Assembly (NCBI GenBank): GCA_029582265.1
Contig: CM055828.1
Span: forward strand, 14,605,777 to 14,669,776
Reading direction: 5' to 3'
Origin: Zoroaster sp. YZ-2022
Taxonomy: Eukaryota; Echinodermata; Asteroidea; Forcipulatida; Zoroasteridae
Length of the DNA stretch: 64,000 bases
In this document: piece after piece, positions 11,351 to 22,296 of the stretch
Numbering within the stretch: position 1 is the first letter of the stretch
Layout of the letters: every line of letters begins with the position of its first letter
The notes under the pieces: model-generated
Databases searched by the model: none
What the model was told of the DNA's origin: nothing
Seen by the model: only the letters and a program-made list of their open reading frames with translations
Program-made: the position numbers and the translations under genes

Positions 11351-11476
11351 GCTGGGTGGTTGAGAGATTAAGACGTCTGCACATGTAAGTAGGTTCCAAT
11401 CCCGCCGAGATTTTTTTACACACACTCGGAGTATACAGTTCTTTATATATTATGTCGGTGTAAGGCCAAATACATA
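11351..11476 (+). repeat. tRNA-derived SINE, degraded copy
   Basis: Starts GCTGGGTGGTTGAGAGATTAAG, continues with an AGTAGGTTCCAATCCCGCC T-arm remnant, and ends with CACTCGGAGTATACAG and TGTCGGTGTAAGGCCAAAT. The same order of motifs is better preserved in the SINE dimer at 55080-55345 (GGGTTCGAATCCCGCCC, TACACACGTCGGTGTAGGGC), which identifies the family. Confidence 0.65.
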
Positions 11477-12489
11477 CCCGCATAATCAGTTTTCCAACAT
11501 TACCAATGTTGTATATTCTCTTTAAAAATAAGATAAAACAATTTTCTGCCCAAAATTACCATTGTACTGGTACAGTATTCCACATTTGTGACCTAATTTG
11601 CTGTAGATATTTACATGTACATGGGCGTACTTCACGGTTTACACTCGGTTCAAATCCATGTATTGTTACGTCCTCATGAGGTACCGTACTCTTCCAGTTA
11701 CACCCCTTGTATACTGCTTCCCCACAATGTTATTATACTTTCTTCTTCGGATCAAAATAAATTTCAACAAATATATCTGCTCTATATGACTCCCAATTGT
11801 ACGTCTGTATTTCTTTTATGTTGTCCCCATCTTGAGTAGCTTTTTTGCCCCGTGATGAGCGACCTTCAAAAAAAATGCAATAAGCTCAGAGATAATATTC
11901 TATAAAAGGCCGTTTTTAAATTTGCATAGTGACTTGTTACAGGAACAATGTTTTCGTCCAATTTACAATTAGACTTAGTTTCATGAACATCAGTTTTCTT
12001 TCAGGGGAACTAAGTATGGAGAGGGCAACAACGTTGTTTTGATGAGATAAGACAACCTTTAGTAGACCTTGGTAGGAGCCAAGATGAAGAAACCCTGTAT
12101 TAAATGTACTGCATGAATTGAAATGCTTTTTGGTGGGAAAACACTGCTAAAGTGATATCGCCCCTTTAATATGAACACTCTGTTTTAAATATAAACACTC
12201 AGTCTTAATAATTTGATTTAAACGAAAGCACATCAGACAGATAACTACCAGATAAGCAAATTAACTTATTATTGTCTCGTAAAATATTAAGTTGGTACAA
12301 GGAACAGTCATCCTAAGAAATTATTCCTTTCAGATAAAATCACTTAACCATTTAAACAAAAACCTGTAGCAGTCTAGCGTCGTTCTGATGAAACTATCAC
12401 AGGTTAGGTTTATAAAATAGTTTCTAGTGGAACCTAGAAGGTGAAGGTACATTTCCTTATGCTAATGAGGTGTCTTCCCTTTAATATCA
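11477..12489. other. Intergenic, no gene recognised
   Basis: No conserved coding or repeat signal seen. It contains a short open frame (11615-11839) that resembles nothing I know. Confidence 0.5.
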
Positions 12490-13103
12490 TTATTAGAGAG
12501 AGACTTTTTTGACTTTTCAATGAAAAACTTTATTTACAAATTCAAAAAACAAAGTCAAAATATACAATAAAAGAATAGTGAATAATATGATTATTAAATC
12601 ACAAACTTAAAGAACATTTAACAATTTGGGAAAACATTAATACATTTTTAAGTTAACAGAGAATGGCAAATATTTGGTACATGTTATTGAAAACAATAAA
12701 CCGTACTAATGTTTAAGTGTACTAGAGATACACATTTTGAGTAAAAACAATTTTTAGTGAATACTTGAACCAATAATTATAAAGCTCCTCAGAAAAAGAG
12801 AATAATTAATAAATGAGAAAATAAAAAAGAGGAAAGGGGTTCCAGTGCGGAGGGTGCGGCAACACGTTTTTTTGCCGTGAGCCGAACCCACCGTGGTTCC
12901 CCTGGGGTGGGGAAGCCACTGGCGTTACTGGTGTGGGCCTTATATCCCACTCCAGTGGCTTCCAAAGATAAGAGTTAGAAAAGAAGAAAAAAAGAGGAAA
13001 TCAGAAAGGAGGAGCAAAAGAAGTAAATTTTAACCGGGTTTAAATCAGCCATGTCAGCTTGTCATTAATGATGGTGAACATTGTGTTATTTGTATTCCAT
13101 TTT
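12490..13103 (-). other. Tx1 LINE 3' UTR
   Basis: Lies downstream of the ORF2 stop. It contains a GC-rich block (12840-12975) with CCACTGGCGTTACTGG and CCACTCCAGTGGC segments able to pair, and ends in A/T-rich sequence near 12490-12560. Confidence 0.5.
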
Positions 13104-15264
13104 TTAAAGAAATTCATCATCATTATTGACAAGCTTAAAGTAATTGTATTCAAAAATTATTTGGTTTTTGATACGGTGAATGAAAATTAAGAGAGGATCA
13201 ATGAAATTGGAGGTTCTGTAAAGATTATAAATGACAAATTTGCAACTGACGATGAGGAAGTTTGATAGGCGCACCGCCTCTTTTTTGCGGCCCCTAGCAC
13301 ATGGGATCAAGGCCCAGTAGAGGTCGAAGTTCAGAAGCAGGTCAGGAAGAAGACGGTGTAGAAGGCTGTGCAGACAGTTCAGAAGAGGTTGGACAGACGG
13401 ACACGTAATGAAGAGATGCCAGATCGTCCCCTTGTCTCCGCACCATCCACATGTTGAAGAGATGGCCGTGTTGAGGTGATGAAGAACTTGAAGTAACGGG
13501 AGGATGTTGTGGAGTAGTTTAAATTGTAGGTCCCCCTCTTTTTTAGAAGTTGGGGGACTGTAGATATTGTTCCATTGAATGTTTGTGTTGTTTTCCAGGA
13601 TTCCATTTTGATGCCAGTACGATGTTTCTTTTGAAGGATACGAGTTGAGGTTGATGTTGATGATATTGTAGAGTGATTTGGACGGTGCGGAGATGGCATT
13701 GTCCAAGTTGTTGATGATGACGTTGAGGGGACGATATGGTTTTGACGGAACATTTTGTAGCGCAGAAACAGGTAGGTGAAATCCCCTCTCGTCGAATAGA
13801 GAGGGGAACAGTCTGATGAGTATCGTGTGCATCGAAGAAAGCTGTTTTTGAAGAAGTCGTGAAGATGGAGGACGAGATGTGCTAGAAGAAGAGATGACGT
13901 CATTAGACTGGTTCCACAATCCAGAAGAAAAGTTCAGAAGATCCCTCACCAGGCTGACCCCACGCGTCGAGAGCCGCTCAGAGAGGGATGTCCCATCGTC
14001 AGTTGCATTTTGAATTAAGGGAATATTAATGGGTAAATTAAGGACATGGCTGACTAAGTCGTGTATTATTTCTAACCGAGCTCCAGACAACCTCCAGGCA
14101 CGCATGATCTCACCGTAAAAAGAAGGCATACCGATGTCAAAAAGCGGATTCGTATTCATATAGAAGAGATGAAAATCATAATTAAATTTTTTGTAGCGAC
14201 GGAGGTGATATTGAAGAAAGTCAAACGAGTGATGAGAATCACCTTTAAGGTAACGAAAAATACGTGATAATCTGAAGGTGAGAACTCGTGCCTGGAGGTT
14301 AACAAGGCCGAATCCCCCCCTGTCAGGTTTTTGATACACAATTTGTTCTTTAAGGCGGTGTCTCTTGTTGGACCAGACGAAATCGTCTGGCGGAGTGAGC
14401 GCCGCCAGACAATGAAAAAATTTGATGCGGTTAGCTGGTTGGCAATCAAGACTCTCCCTTTAAACGAAAGGGAGGTCGAGATGCCGGACCAGTTAGCGAG
14501 GGTTTCAAATAAATGGGTTTTACAAATATCCCAATTTTTGTCGGTGTACGTTTTGGTATTTCCCAAGTGAACCCCGAGGAACGACAGGCCATCGTCATTC
14601 CACGAAAAATTAAGCGGCCGGTCGCTTCGTCCAATCCACGACCCGGCCCACAACCCCTGGGTTTTTCTCGTATTTAGGCGCGCGCCAGAGTCGCGAGCAA
14701 AGAGATCGTAAGTGTCTCTGACCGCGTGAAAGCCGCGCTCGGAGGTGACAAAAATGGAGATATCATCTGCGTACGCAGACACCCAGCAAGATACGTCAGC
14801 GCCAGGCATTCGGAAACCGTCGTCCCCGACTTCGGCCCTTAGGCGATTTAGAAAAGGTTCAATAGCAATTGAGTACAGCAGTCCCGAGAGTGGGCAGCCC
14901 TGATGGATGCCCTTCTCAACGGAGAAACGGGCCGTCACAGAACCGCATATTTTGACCAAACTCTCGGAACCGCCGTACAGGATTTTTTATACAGTCGAGG
15001 AAACGGTCTCCGAAGCCCATAGCTCTCATGGTGTCGAAGAGGTAGTCGCGATCAACGTTATCGAAAGCTGTTTTTCTGATCGAGGTTGACCACGGGTAAA
15101 GGGACACCATTTTCATTGGCATAGTCAATGATGTCCTTTATCAGACCCACGTTGTCATGAATTGAGCGTCCGGGGACGCAGTAGGTCTGATCCTCACCTA
15201 CGACACTGCCGATGCACTCTTCCAGTCTGTTAGCGAGCAACCTTGCAAGGATCTTATAATATTT
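13104..15264 (-). pseudogene. Tx1 LINE ORF2, reverse transcriptase palm to C-terminus
   Basis: Minus-strand frames give LARLLANRLEE and VPGRSIHDNVGLIKDIIDYA (15058-15250), AFDNVDRDYLFDTMRAMGFG (about 15000-15075), IHQGCPLSGLLYSIAIEP (about 14860-14915), the catalytic SAYADDISIFV (about 14740-14785) and FLGVHLG (about 14560-14580). A long C-terminal region follows, with a CGWCGDKGTIWHLFITCP zinc-finger-like motif (about 13405-13460). The polymerase would prime on nicked target DNA. Frame changes near 15075, 14985 and 14250 break it. Motif order and the C-terminal Cys/His segment fit L1/Tx1-group LINEs. Confidence 0.85.
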
Positions 15265-15269
15265 AGAAG

Positions 15270-15607
15270 TGTTATGCCGCTACCTTATGGTTCGCATTCC
15301 TGTCTCGGCTCTTGAGGTCTTGGAATGCAAGTTAGAATTTATGTTATGTAACACCTATTTTATAGAACCCTATAAAAAGGGTGGGGTCCGAGCTCTCGGG
15401 GTCTGTGTCCCTCAACCGTGCCGTTGGGTCGCTCGGGCTCATTTAGACTACTGTAATATTTTGATTCCTATTTGCCGTATAACATGTTATTGATGTTAAT
15501 AAAATACTAAGTTGTAGATTTCGAAAAGACACGTTTAAACTGGCATGTCTGTTGTGTCGATCCCGATGGGTGTGGCGGCCGTTTCCGCGAGTAAACAACA
15601 CCAATAA
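15270..15607 (+). mobile_element. 338-bp insertion in Tx1 with TAGAAG target duplication
   Basis: Flanked by TAGAAG at 15264-15269 and 15608-15613. Removing it brings the reverse transcriptase residues NWRPVSLL next to YKILARLLANRL, within a base or two of frame. The insert has TATAAAAAGG (about 15371) and AATAAA (about 15502) in plus orientation and a TATAGAACCCTATA palindrome near 15363, but no open frame. TATA and poly(A) signals suggest a short LTR (solo LTR or TRIM), although the ends do not read TG...CA exactly with this duplication. Confidence 0.6.
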
Positions 15608-15613
15608 TAGAAG

Positions 15614-16470
15614 GGAGACTGGCCGCCAATTGGCTATGTCTGCCTGATCCCCATTCTTGTGTAAAATAGTGATAACCGCCCTCCTGAACGAACGAGGAAG
15701 CGAGCCGGTGAAAAAAGAATGATTTAAGATAGAAAGAAAATAATTTTTTTGAATGTGCCAAAAAGTTTGATAAAATTCACCGGACAGGCCGTCCAGGCCG
15801 GGCGTTTTATCCTTGCCAAGTTGCCCAACGACTATGTCTAATTCCCCAGTGACAGAGGGCGCTCCAGGTCCTCTGCCTCTAGAGGATCAAGACGAGACAG
15901 GTCCTTTAAAACATTTTCGGAGGCGCCCTCATCGGTCGAGACTTTAGAGTAAAGGTTTTTGTAGAAATTAGAAACATGATTTTTTATAAGAGAAATATTT
16001 TGAGTAATTTCTCCAGAATCCAAACGGATTCTGGAGATAGTTTTAGAACGAGAGTTCAAATTTTCAAGATTGAAAAAAATATGAAGAGGAGGTATCTACC
16101 TCGCTGACGTGTTTGAATCTCGACCTGATGAGGCCGCCCTGCGCTCGATTTTTCAGAATGGAGTTAAGTTTCACTTGTTGTTCCAAAAGGACCTGCCTGG
16201 TCTCCGGGGTGATTTCCGGCGCAGACTGAAGGTCGTCAATAGTTCGACTTATTTTTAGAAGAGCTTCACGTTTCTCGTTGAGCAATTTTGATTGAAAATC
16301 TTTGAGTGATTGATTTGATGTGAGACTTACCAAAGTCCCACCAAGAATTTAAATGGGGGAAATCGAACTGTTTTTGACGCCATTCTCCCCAGAAACAAGT
16401 TATAATTTCTTTGTATGCTTCACGCTGAAGAATTGAATTATTAAAGTGCCAGTAGCCGCTACCCCGGTGA
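15614..16470 (-). pseudogene. Tx1 LINE ORF2, linker and reverse transcriptase N-terminus
   Basis: Minus-strand frames read GSGYWHFNNSIL, ITCFWGEWR, WWDFGKSHIK (16330-16470), a coiled basic stretch, VSNFYKNLYS (about 15940-15970) and DKTPGLDGLSGEFYQ with ILHKNGDQADIANWRPVSLL (15610-15830). These motifs typify the region between endonuclease and palm in Tx1/L1 LINEs. Frameshifts occur near 16330, 16060, 15840 and 15700. It is separated from its endonuclease by the CR1-like insertion. Confidence 0.8.
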
Positions 16471-16617
16471 CATCTACATCTACGCTGGTACTCAGCAAAG
16501 TCCACTTCTGGATGTTAATGCTAAGGTGAAGCTTAAGGTACATGTGAAGCGGGGGGGGGGGGAGATTGTGCAAAAGAAAAGAATAATAAAGTGCAAGTAA
16601 AAACTTCAATCTTGGAG

Positions 16618-18886
16618 CTAGTTGGCAGAGATGTGTGCTCTGAAGACATCCACTGATGGAGCTGTAATGACGTCTGCAGGAAGGGCATTCCAGAGCCTGA
16701 CTGCTGTAGGCATGAAGGAGAATTTGTAGATGTCCTTGGAGGAATGGGTTGTGAGAAGCTGGTATCTTGCCGGATGGTAGTTTCTTAGTCTGGTATCTGT
16801 CGAGGGGGTCAGGAACTGATCTTTGTTAATTGCAATGAGGTTGTGGGATATTTTGTACAGCATGGTTTTAATAGCTGCTTCTCGTCTGGATTGAAGTGAA
16901 GCCCAATGCAGGTTTTGTAGCATTGTACTCACACTTTCAGTACGCTGGTAGATGTTCTGCACAAACCTAGCTGCTCTGTTCTGGATGGCTTCAACCTGGT
17001 TGATAGTAGTTTGATGATGGGGATTCCAAACGGTGGAGCAGTATTCTAGATGTGGCCTGACCAGAGAGATGTAAGCTTGTTGTTTCAACCGTGGGTGGCA
17101 GTGCTTCAGATTTATTTTAATAAGCCCTAGCATCCGGTTAGCTTTCAAGGTGATGTTTGATATGTGTGTCTTCCAGGAGAGCTTGGATGTGAAAATTAGA
17201 CCCAGGTATGGATGTTCCTTAACTGATGACAGTATGTCATCACCCAGGTGGTAGTCAAAGCCGATGTTGTTTATGCGGTGGGAGACTTGCATCACGTGGC
17301 ATTTGTCTGAATTGAACTTCATCTGCCGCTTGGCTGTCCAAGAGTGCAGTGTATCAAGATCTTTCTGAAGAGCTCTGCAGTCATCCACGGAGTTAATAGA
17401 CTGGTACATAAAACAATCATCGGCGAATAGGCGTAAAGACGATGTGATGGAGTCCGATATGTCGTTAATGAATGTAAGGAATAGCAGTGACCCTAGTACC
17501 ATGCCTTGGGGCACTCCAGAAAGAACATCTGTCCACTCCGAGGTTACGCCATCCACCACAACTCGTTGGGATCTTTTGGTAAGGAAGTTGTTGAACCACT
17601 TCAAAAGAGAGCCATGAACTCCGTAATGATGTAATTTGAGGAGGAGCCTATGGTGGGGTACTCGATCGATAGCCTTGGAGAAGTCAAAGATAATGGAATC
17701 TGTTTGCTTTCTGTAATGCAGGGCTTTGGCAATCATGGGCTACGATGATGAGCTGTGATTCACAAGAGCGGCCATGGCGGAAGCCATGTTGACTTTCGAT
17801 TAAGATTTCATGAGTGTCATAATGGCCCATCATAAAGATGATATGCTCAAGGATTTTGCTTGATATTGATGTGAGCGATACTGGTCCGTAGTTAGCGGCT
17901 ACACTGCGATCCCCTTTCTTATATATGGGTGCTATGTTGGCAATCCTCCAGTCATGGGGAATTTCACCAGTATCCAATGACTGCTGAAATATGGATGCCA
18001 AAATAGGGGATGTTTCCTCTGCCATTTCTTTCAAGAAGCGAGCAGGAATTGCGTCAGGACCTGTTGCCTTAGTGATGTTGATATTCTTCAATAGTTTACA
18101 CACACCATCCACTGAGATCTTTATGTGCTGAACTTCAGGAAAAGGAGACTTACCCATTGATGGCAGATCCGACAGATTTTCAGAGGTGAAGACGGATTTG
18201 AATTGCGTATTCAAGATCCTGGTTTTGCCTTTGTTGTTGGAGATCGTCCTGTTATTGTATGTCAGGGGTGAGATACCAGAACTATCTAGCCACTTGGCTT
18301 TGATGAAGCGCCAGAAGTTTTTCTTGTGCTTGTCATCGCTATCATTTAACATGCGATTGGTGTAAGACCAGTAGGAGGCTCGGATCTTTTTCTGCACAGT
18401 CTTACGAAATGACTTGAAATAATCCCAGTCATTTCTAGAGTTAGAAGTTTTTGCCTTCTTGTACATTCTAGCCTTCTTTCTAATCATACGCTTAAGGGAA
18501 GGTGTAATCCAAGGCCGGCTGGCACGAGATCTTGAAATCTTGCTGGGGTGTTTTGTCTCCATTGTCTGCAGAATGAAGTTCTTCAACAAAAGCCAGTTCT
18601 CATTGGTGGATCGCTGAGATACGTCATTGAAGAACCCTTCATGAAAGGTTTTAAAATCAGATCTCACACCTTCCATGTCACCTTTGCTGTAAATAAAGAT
18701 TCTTCTAGGTTGCTTCTTGTTGACTGCAGGTTTTAAGTCAATGTCACTCAGAACAGCTTCATGGTCACTGATACCTTCCGTTACCTGTGTGTTTTTGACG
18801 GAGTTAGGATGCGATGTCAGAATCAAGTCCAAGATGTTACTTGCACGATCCCTCGTTCTTGTGGGCTCTGAAACCTGTTGCTCCAT
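16618..18886 (-). pseudogene. CR1-like LINE reverse transcriptase
   Basis: Reading right to left: NILDLILTSHP endonuclease end, basic linker (WITPSLKRMIRKKARMYKKA), KATGPDAIPARFLKEMA, PHDWRIANIAPIYKKGDRS, SQHGFRHGRSCESQL, FDFSKAIDRVPHHRLL (motif A), GVPQGMVLGSLLFLTFIND, LFADDCFMY (catalytic FADD, about 17410-17430), and a C-terminal LVRPHLEYCSTVWNPH to RLWNALPADV, ending at 16618. One frameshift at about 17735 separates two otherwise open halves, a milder decay than in the surrounding Tx1. Typical CR1/jockey-group enzyme that primes at its own 3' tail. Confidence 0.9.
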
Positions 18887-18899
18887 GTTATATTCATTG

Positions 18900-19447
18900 C
18901 AAATATTCAGGAGATGGTGACATTATTTTAGTAAGTTCATTTGCATAAGGCTTGACTATGTTGTTAGACCAGTCTATGTCTCCTAAATTGAAATCTCATT
19001 GAATCAGAATAATGGCAGATTTAAATTTGGATTGGATCTCTGCAATTGAAGCATCAAGCTGCTTTAAGTTATCAGCGCTGGAACCGGGGGGGGGGGGCGA
19101 TAGAAAGATCCTATTATAAGTGGTTTCAGACCTTGGATAGTTATGTGGATCCATATAAGCTCAGCACTCGTGACACTTTGCAAAGTTATTTCGGTGAAAA
19201 TAAGATGGTCTTTTACCATTACAAAAACCCCACCGCCATGCTTATTTCTGTCCTTTCGAACAATGGTGAGGCCTGCAGGAGTGATCTCAGGGCTCAAAAC
19301 GGACTCATCAAGTTTGGACTCGGTGCCTATGATGATATCAGGCTTGTGAGTTTCGGTCAAAACCTGCAGGTCTAGAACTTTATTCTTGATGCCATCACAA
19401 TTGACAAGTAAGGTTTTGAGTTTGCTCTGTCCTTTACGTGTCTGACT
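18900..19447 (-). pseudogene. CR1-like LINE APE endonuclease
   Basis: Motifs in order: LLVNCDGIKNKVLDLQ, KPDIIIGTESKLD (catalytic E), KHGGGVFVMVKD, IIGSFYRPP and, after a frame change at a G-run (19086-19096), DFNLGDIDWSNN near 18960-19000. It is in the same frame as the PHD region, separated only by a TAG at 19448-19450, so both belonged to one ORF. The domain nicks target DNA for target-primed reverse transcription. The G-run frameshift inactivates it. Confidence 0.85.
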
Positions 19448-20020
19448 CTAACTCACACGCTTACTTCTCTGTTTCTTGTTTGCATTGGAGTATTTAGGAT
19501 AAGAAGCAGCCAAAGGTGAATTAGGCTCTTCTGATGAAATGGAACAAGACAACAAGGAGCCATCTTCGTTGTTTTGCGAATCTGGCAGGCCAATAAAGGA
19601 GTTGGAAGTTGAGATGCTGAATGAACTAACAAACAGTGATAATGGTGATAGATTTGGCATACCACAGGAACAGCATATCCATGTAATACTGGAATTACAT
19701 ATAAGATTGTAAATGTTATTGGGCATGTTCATGCAACTGGCGTGGAACCATTCTTTACATTCTTCACATTCAATTGCCCTCTGGCCCCACTTGGCAGCTT
19801 TACCACAAAGCGCGCATGGATAAACAATCTTACGTGGACCTGGATTGCTTTCAATATCAGAACCAAGCATAATTAGTATGGCGAAATAACGTAGCTCAAC
19901 GTCTGGAATACGCATAAAATCTTGTGGGGTGGTGCTTAATTGACACAAAGCAGCCTGACAAATGGGGATGCTTCTCAGCATCGAGCTTGGAAACAAGTTG
20001 ATTGTGCTCATTATAGTCAT
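19448..20020 (-). pseudogene. CR1-like LINE N-terminus with 2A-like peptide and PHD finger
   Basis: A start at 20020 gives a hydrophobic lead (LRYFAILIMLG), the 2A motif DIESNPGP (19835-19858), and directly after it a PHD-type zinc finger with CALCGK, CEECKEWFHASCM and WICCSCG Cys/His pairs (about 19650-19830). A Ser-rich tail ends at a TAG (19448-19450), beyond which the frame enters the endonuclease. 2A sequences cause ribosome skipping before the final proline, and are known at the N-termini of CR1-type LINEs in sea urchin and other marine invertebrates. The hydrophobic segment before it could act as a signal peptide. Confidence 0.8.
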
Positions 20021-20100
20021 AATGAAGGAGTTCAAACCAGTTCCTGGCACTAGTACTACTATTAATAGTATTGTTATTGGTATTTGGTGGTCTAGATGCA

Positions 20101-20890
20101 AAGGATAATTGATAATAATAATTGATAATAATAATTGATAATAATAATTGATAATAATAATTGATAATAATAATTGATAATTGATAATTGATAATGATAA
20201 TTGATAATGATAATTGATAATTGATAATGATAATGATAATGATAATGATAATGATAATGATAATGATAATTGATAATTGATAATAATAATTGATAATTGA
20301 TAACAATAATTGATAATTGATAATTGATAATAATAATTGATAATGGATAATTGATGATTATAATGGATAATTGATGATGATAATGGATAATGGATAATTG
20401 ATGATGATAATGAATAATTGATAATAATGATGATGATAATGGATAATTGATAATAATGATGATGATAATGGATAATTGATAATAATGATGATGATAATGG
20501 ATAATTGATAATAATGATGATGATAATTGATAATAATGATAATAATGATGATGATGACGGATAATTGATAATAATGATAATAATGATGATGATGACGGAT
20601 AATTGATAATAATGATGATAATAATAATAATGGATAATTGATAATAATGATGATAATAATAATGGATAATTGATAATAATAATGGATAATTGATAATAAT
20701 AATGGATAATTGATAATAATAATTGATAATAATAATTGATAATAATAATTGATAATAATAATGGATAATAATAATGATAATGATAATGAAAATAATAATG
20801 GATAATGATAATAATAATGGATAATGATAATAATAATGGATGATGATAATAATGGATGATGATGATAATGGATGATGATGATGATGATAA

Positions 20891-20964
<74 letters not shown>

Positions 20965-21464
20965 AATGATAATGATGATAATGATGATGATGATAATGAT
21001 GGATAATAATAATGATGGATAATAATAATGATGGATAATAATAATGATGGATAATAATAATGATGGATAATAATAATGATGGATAATAATAATGATGGAT
21101 AATAATAATGATGGATAATAATAATGATGGATAATAATAATGATGGATAATAATAATGATGGATAATAATAATGATGGATAATAATAATGATGCATAATA
21201 ATAATGATGGATAATAATAATGATGCATAATAATAATGATGGATAATAATAATGATGGATAATAATAATAATGGATAATAATAATAATGGATAATAATAA
21301 TAATGGATAATAATAATAATGGATGAGGATGAGGATGAGGATGATGATGATGATGGATGATGGATGATGGATGATGGATGATTGATATTATTAATATTAA
21401 TAATAATATTAATAATAATATTAATAATAATATTAATAATAATATTAATAATAATAATAATAAT
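20101..21464. repeat. Compound ATT/GAT microsatellite and minisatellite, 1.36 kb
   Basis: Consists of GATAAT, GATGAT and AAT words. It includes about 17 near-identical copies of a 16-bp unit GGATAATAATAATGAT (about 21000-21250), a pure GAT run (about 20890-20965) and TAATAT repeats (about 21390-21450). On the minus strand it continues directly from the (ATT)n tail of the SINE at 21465-21795, so it probably arose by expansion of that tail. Long His/Tyr/Ile/Ser open frames across it are artefacts. Confidence 0.9.
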
Positions 21465-21795
21465 GTGTGGACTTATATAGCGCACGTATCCACCAACTGA
21501 GTGGTGCTCAAGGCGCATTATATCATTACCCCTGCTCATAAGGCTCATAAATCATTCCTGAAACCATCTCAGCTCCCTGGGGAGTATACAGCTCAATTGC
21601 TGCCATTACAGCGCATATAGGGCTAATCAACCAACTCTGCCCTCACAGGTACCCATTTAACCCCTGGGTGTAGAGAAGCAATTATGGTTAAGTGTCTTGC
21701 TCAAGGACACAAGTGTCACGGCCGGGATTCGAACCCACATTCTGCTAACACCAGAACTTGAGTCCGGTAAGCTGCTAGACCGCTCGGCCACGACA
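21465..21795 (-). repeat. tRNA-derived SINE with LINE-like 3' tail (family A), full copy
   Basis: On the minus strand it starts GTCGTGGCCGAGCGGTCTAG (tRNA Leu/Ser-like D arm, A box), then GTGGGTTCGAATCCC (B box), a core CTTGAGCAAGACACTTAACC, a body containing TGGGTACCTGTGAGGGC, and the 3' segment GCGCCTTGAGCACCACTCAG ... GTGCGC ending in (ATT)n. Related copies: 24311-24431, 40407-40766 and 40767-40950. The last segment before the (ATT)n tail is shared with the LINE at 53654-54429. Confidence 0.9.
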
Positions 21796-22290
21796 TTCTT
21801 GAAATTAGGATGTTGTGACTGTGATCTGCAGAGGCCGTAAAATCCTGTAGCATTAAAAATGATAAGGAGGTGCACAGCAACAGCTACAGTCAAATTCAAG
21901 AGAAAATGTTGCCCAGGATTGTAGTAATTCATCATGAAAGTTACAATGGGTGATGATATAAAAAGGATTGGTCTCACCAAGCTGATGGATGGAGGTTGGA
22001 ATCGAAAATTTCCAGCGAGTTCAGCCATCTTTAATTGCATCACGTGACTAGCGGTTGAATTCGGAAACCAATGTATCACACAAAAAGGTGGAGAAAATCC
22101 TCGAAATGACTCCGGAATACACCTCCATGAAGCATTAAAAGTTGCCTATTATTATCTTGGAGATTGCCGTGAAAGATTGACGCATGGAATGGATATGTTG
22201 CACACAAAAAATGAGGAAAATGAGGCAGAAAAAGAGAGAGAGAGAGAGCTGCACAGACACGTCCGTCCAGCTTCACATGTCCTAACATTT
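21796..22290 (-). other. CR1-like LINE leader with a short ORF (22028 leftward)
   Basis: Reading leftward from the CGGTGA duplication there is a CT-rich leader (CTCTCTCTCTCT, about 22236-22249), then an ATG at 22026-22028 preceded by AATTAAAG, opening MAELAGNFRFQPPSISLVRP, two hydrophobic stretches (FISSPIVTFMM; LLNLTVAVAVHLLIIF) and running into the SINE. Lying inside the duplicated target, it is most simply the 5' UTR or upstream ORF of the LINE. A captured host first exon is also possible. The protein is not recognised. Confidence 0.4.
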
Positions 22291-22296
22291 CGGTGA

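Larger units (their letters stand above)
16471..22290 (-). mobile_element. CR1-like LINE with 2A peptide and PHD finger, inserted in Tx1
   Basis: Minus-strand LINE bounded by CGGTGA at 16465-16470 and 22291-22296. Removing it joins Tx1 residues QLPSAIHR with GSGYWHF in frame. From its 5' end (right): leader (21796-22290), SINE plus microsatellite (20101-21795), 2A/PHD region (19448-20090), endonuclease (18900-19447), reverse transcriptase (16618-18886) and a 3' UTR that ends in (TAGATG)2 at the duplication. The target duplication implies that the leader is part of the element, so the copy may be close to full length. Confidence 0.7.

Noticed and set aside
19448..21548. Very long minus-strand frames rich in His, Tyr, Ile and Ser
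   Set aside because: They are translations of the GATAAT/GAT microsatellite, open in several frames at once; only the part after about 20090 in one frame is LINE coding sequence.
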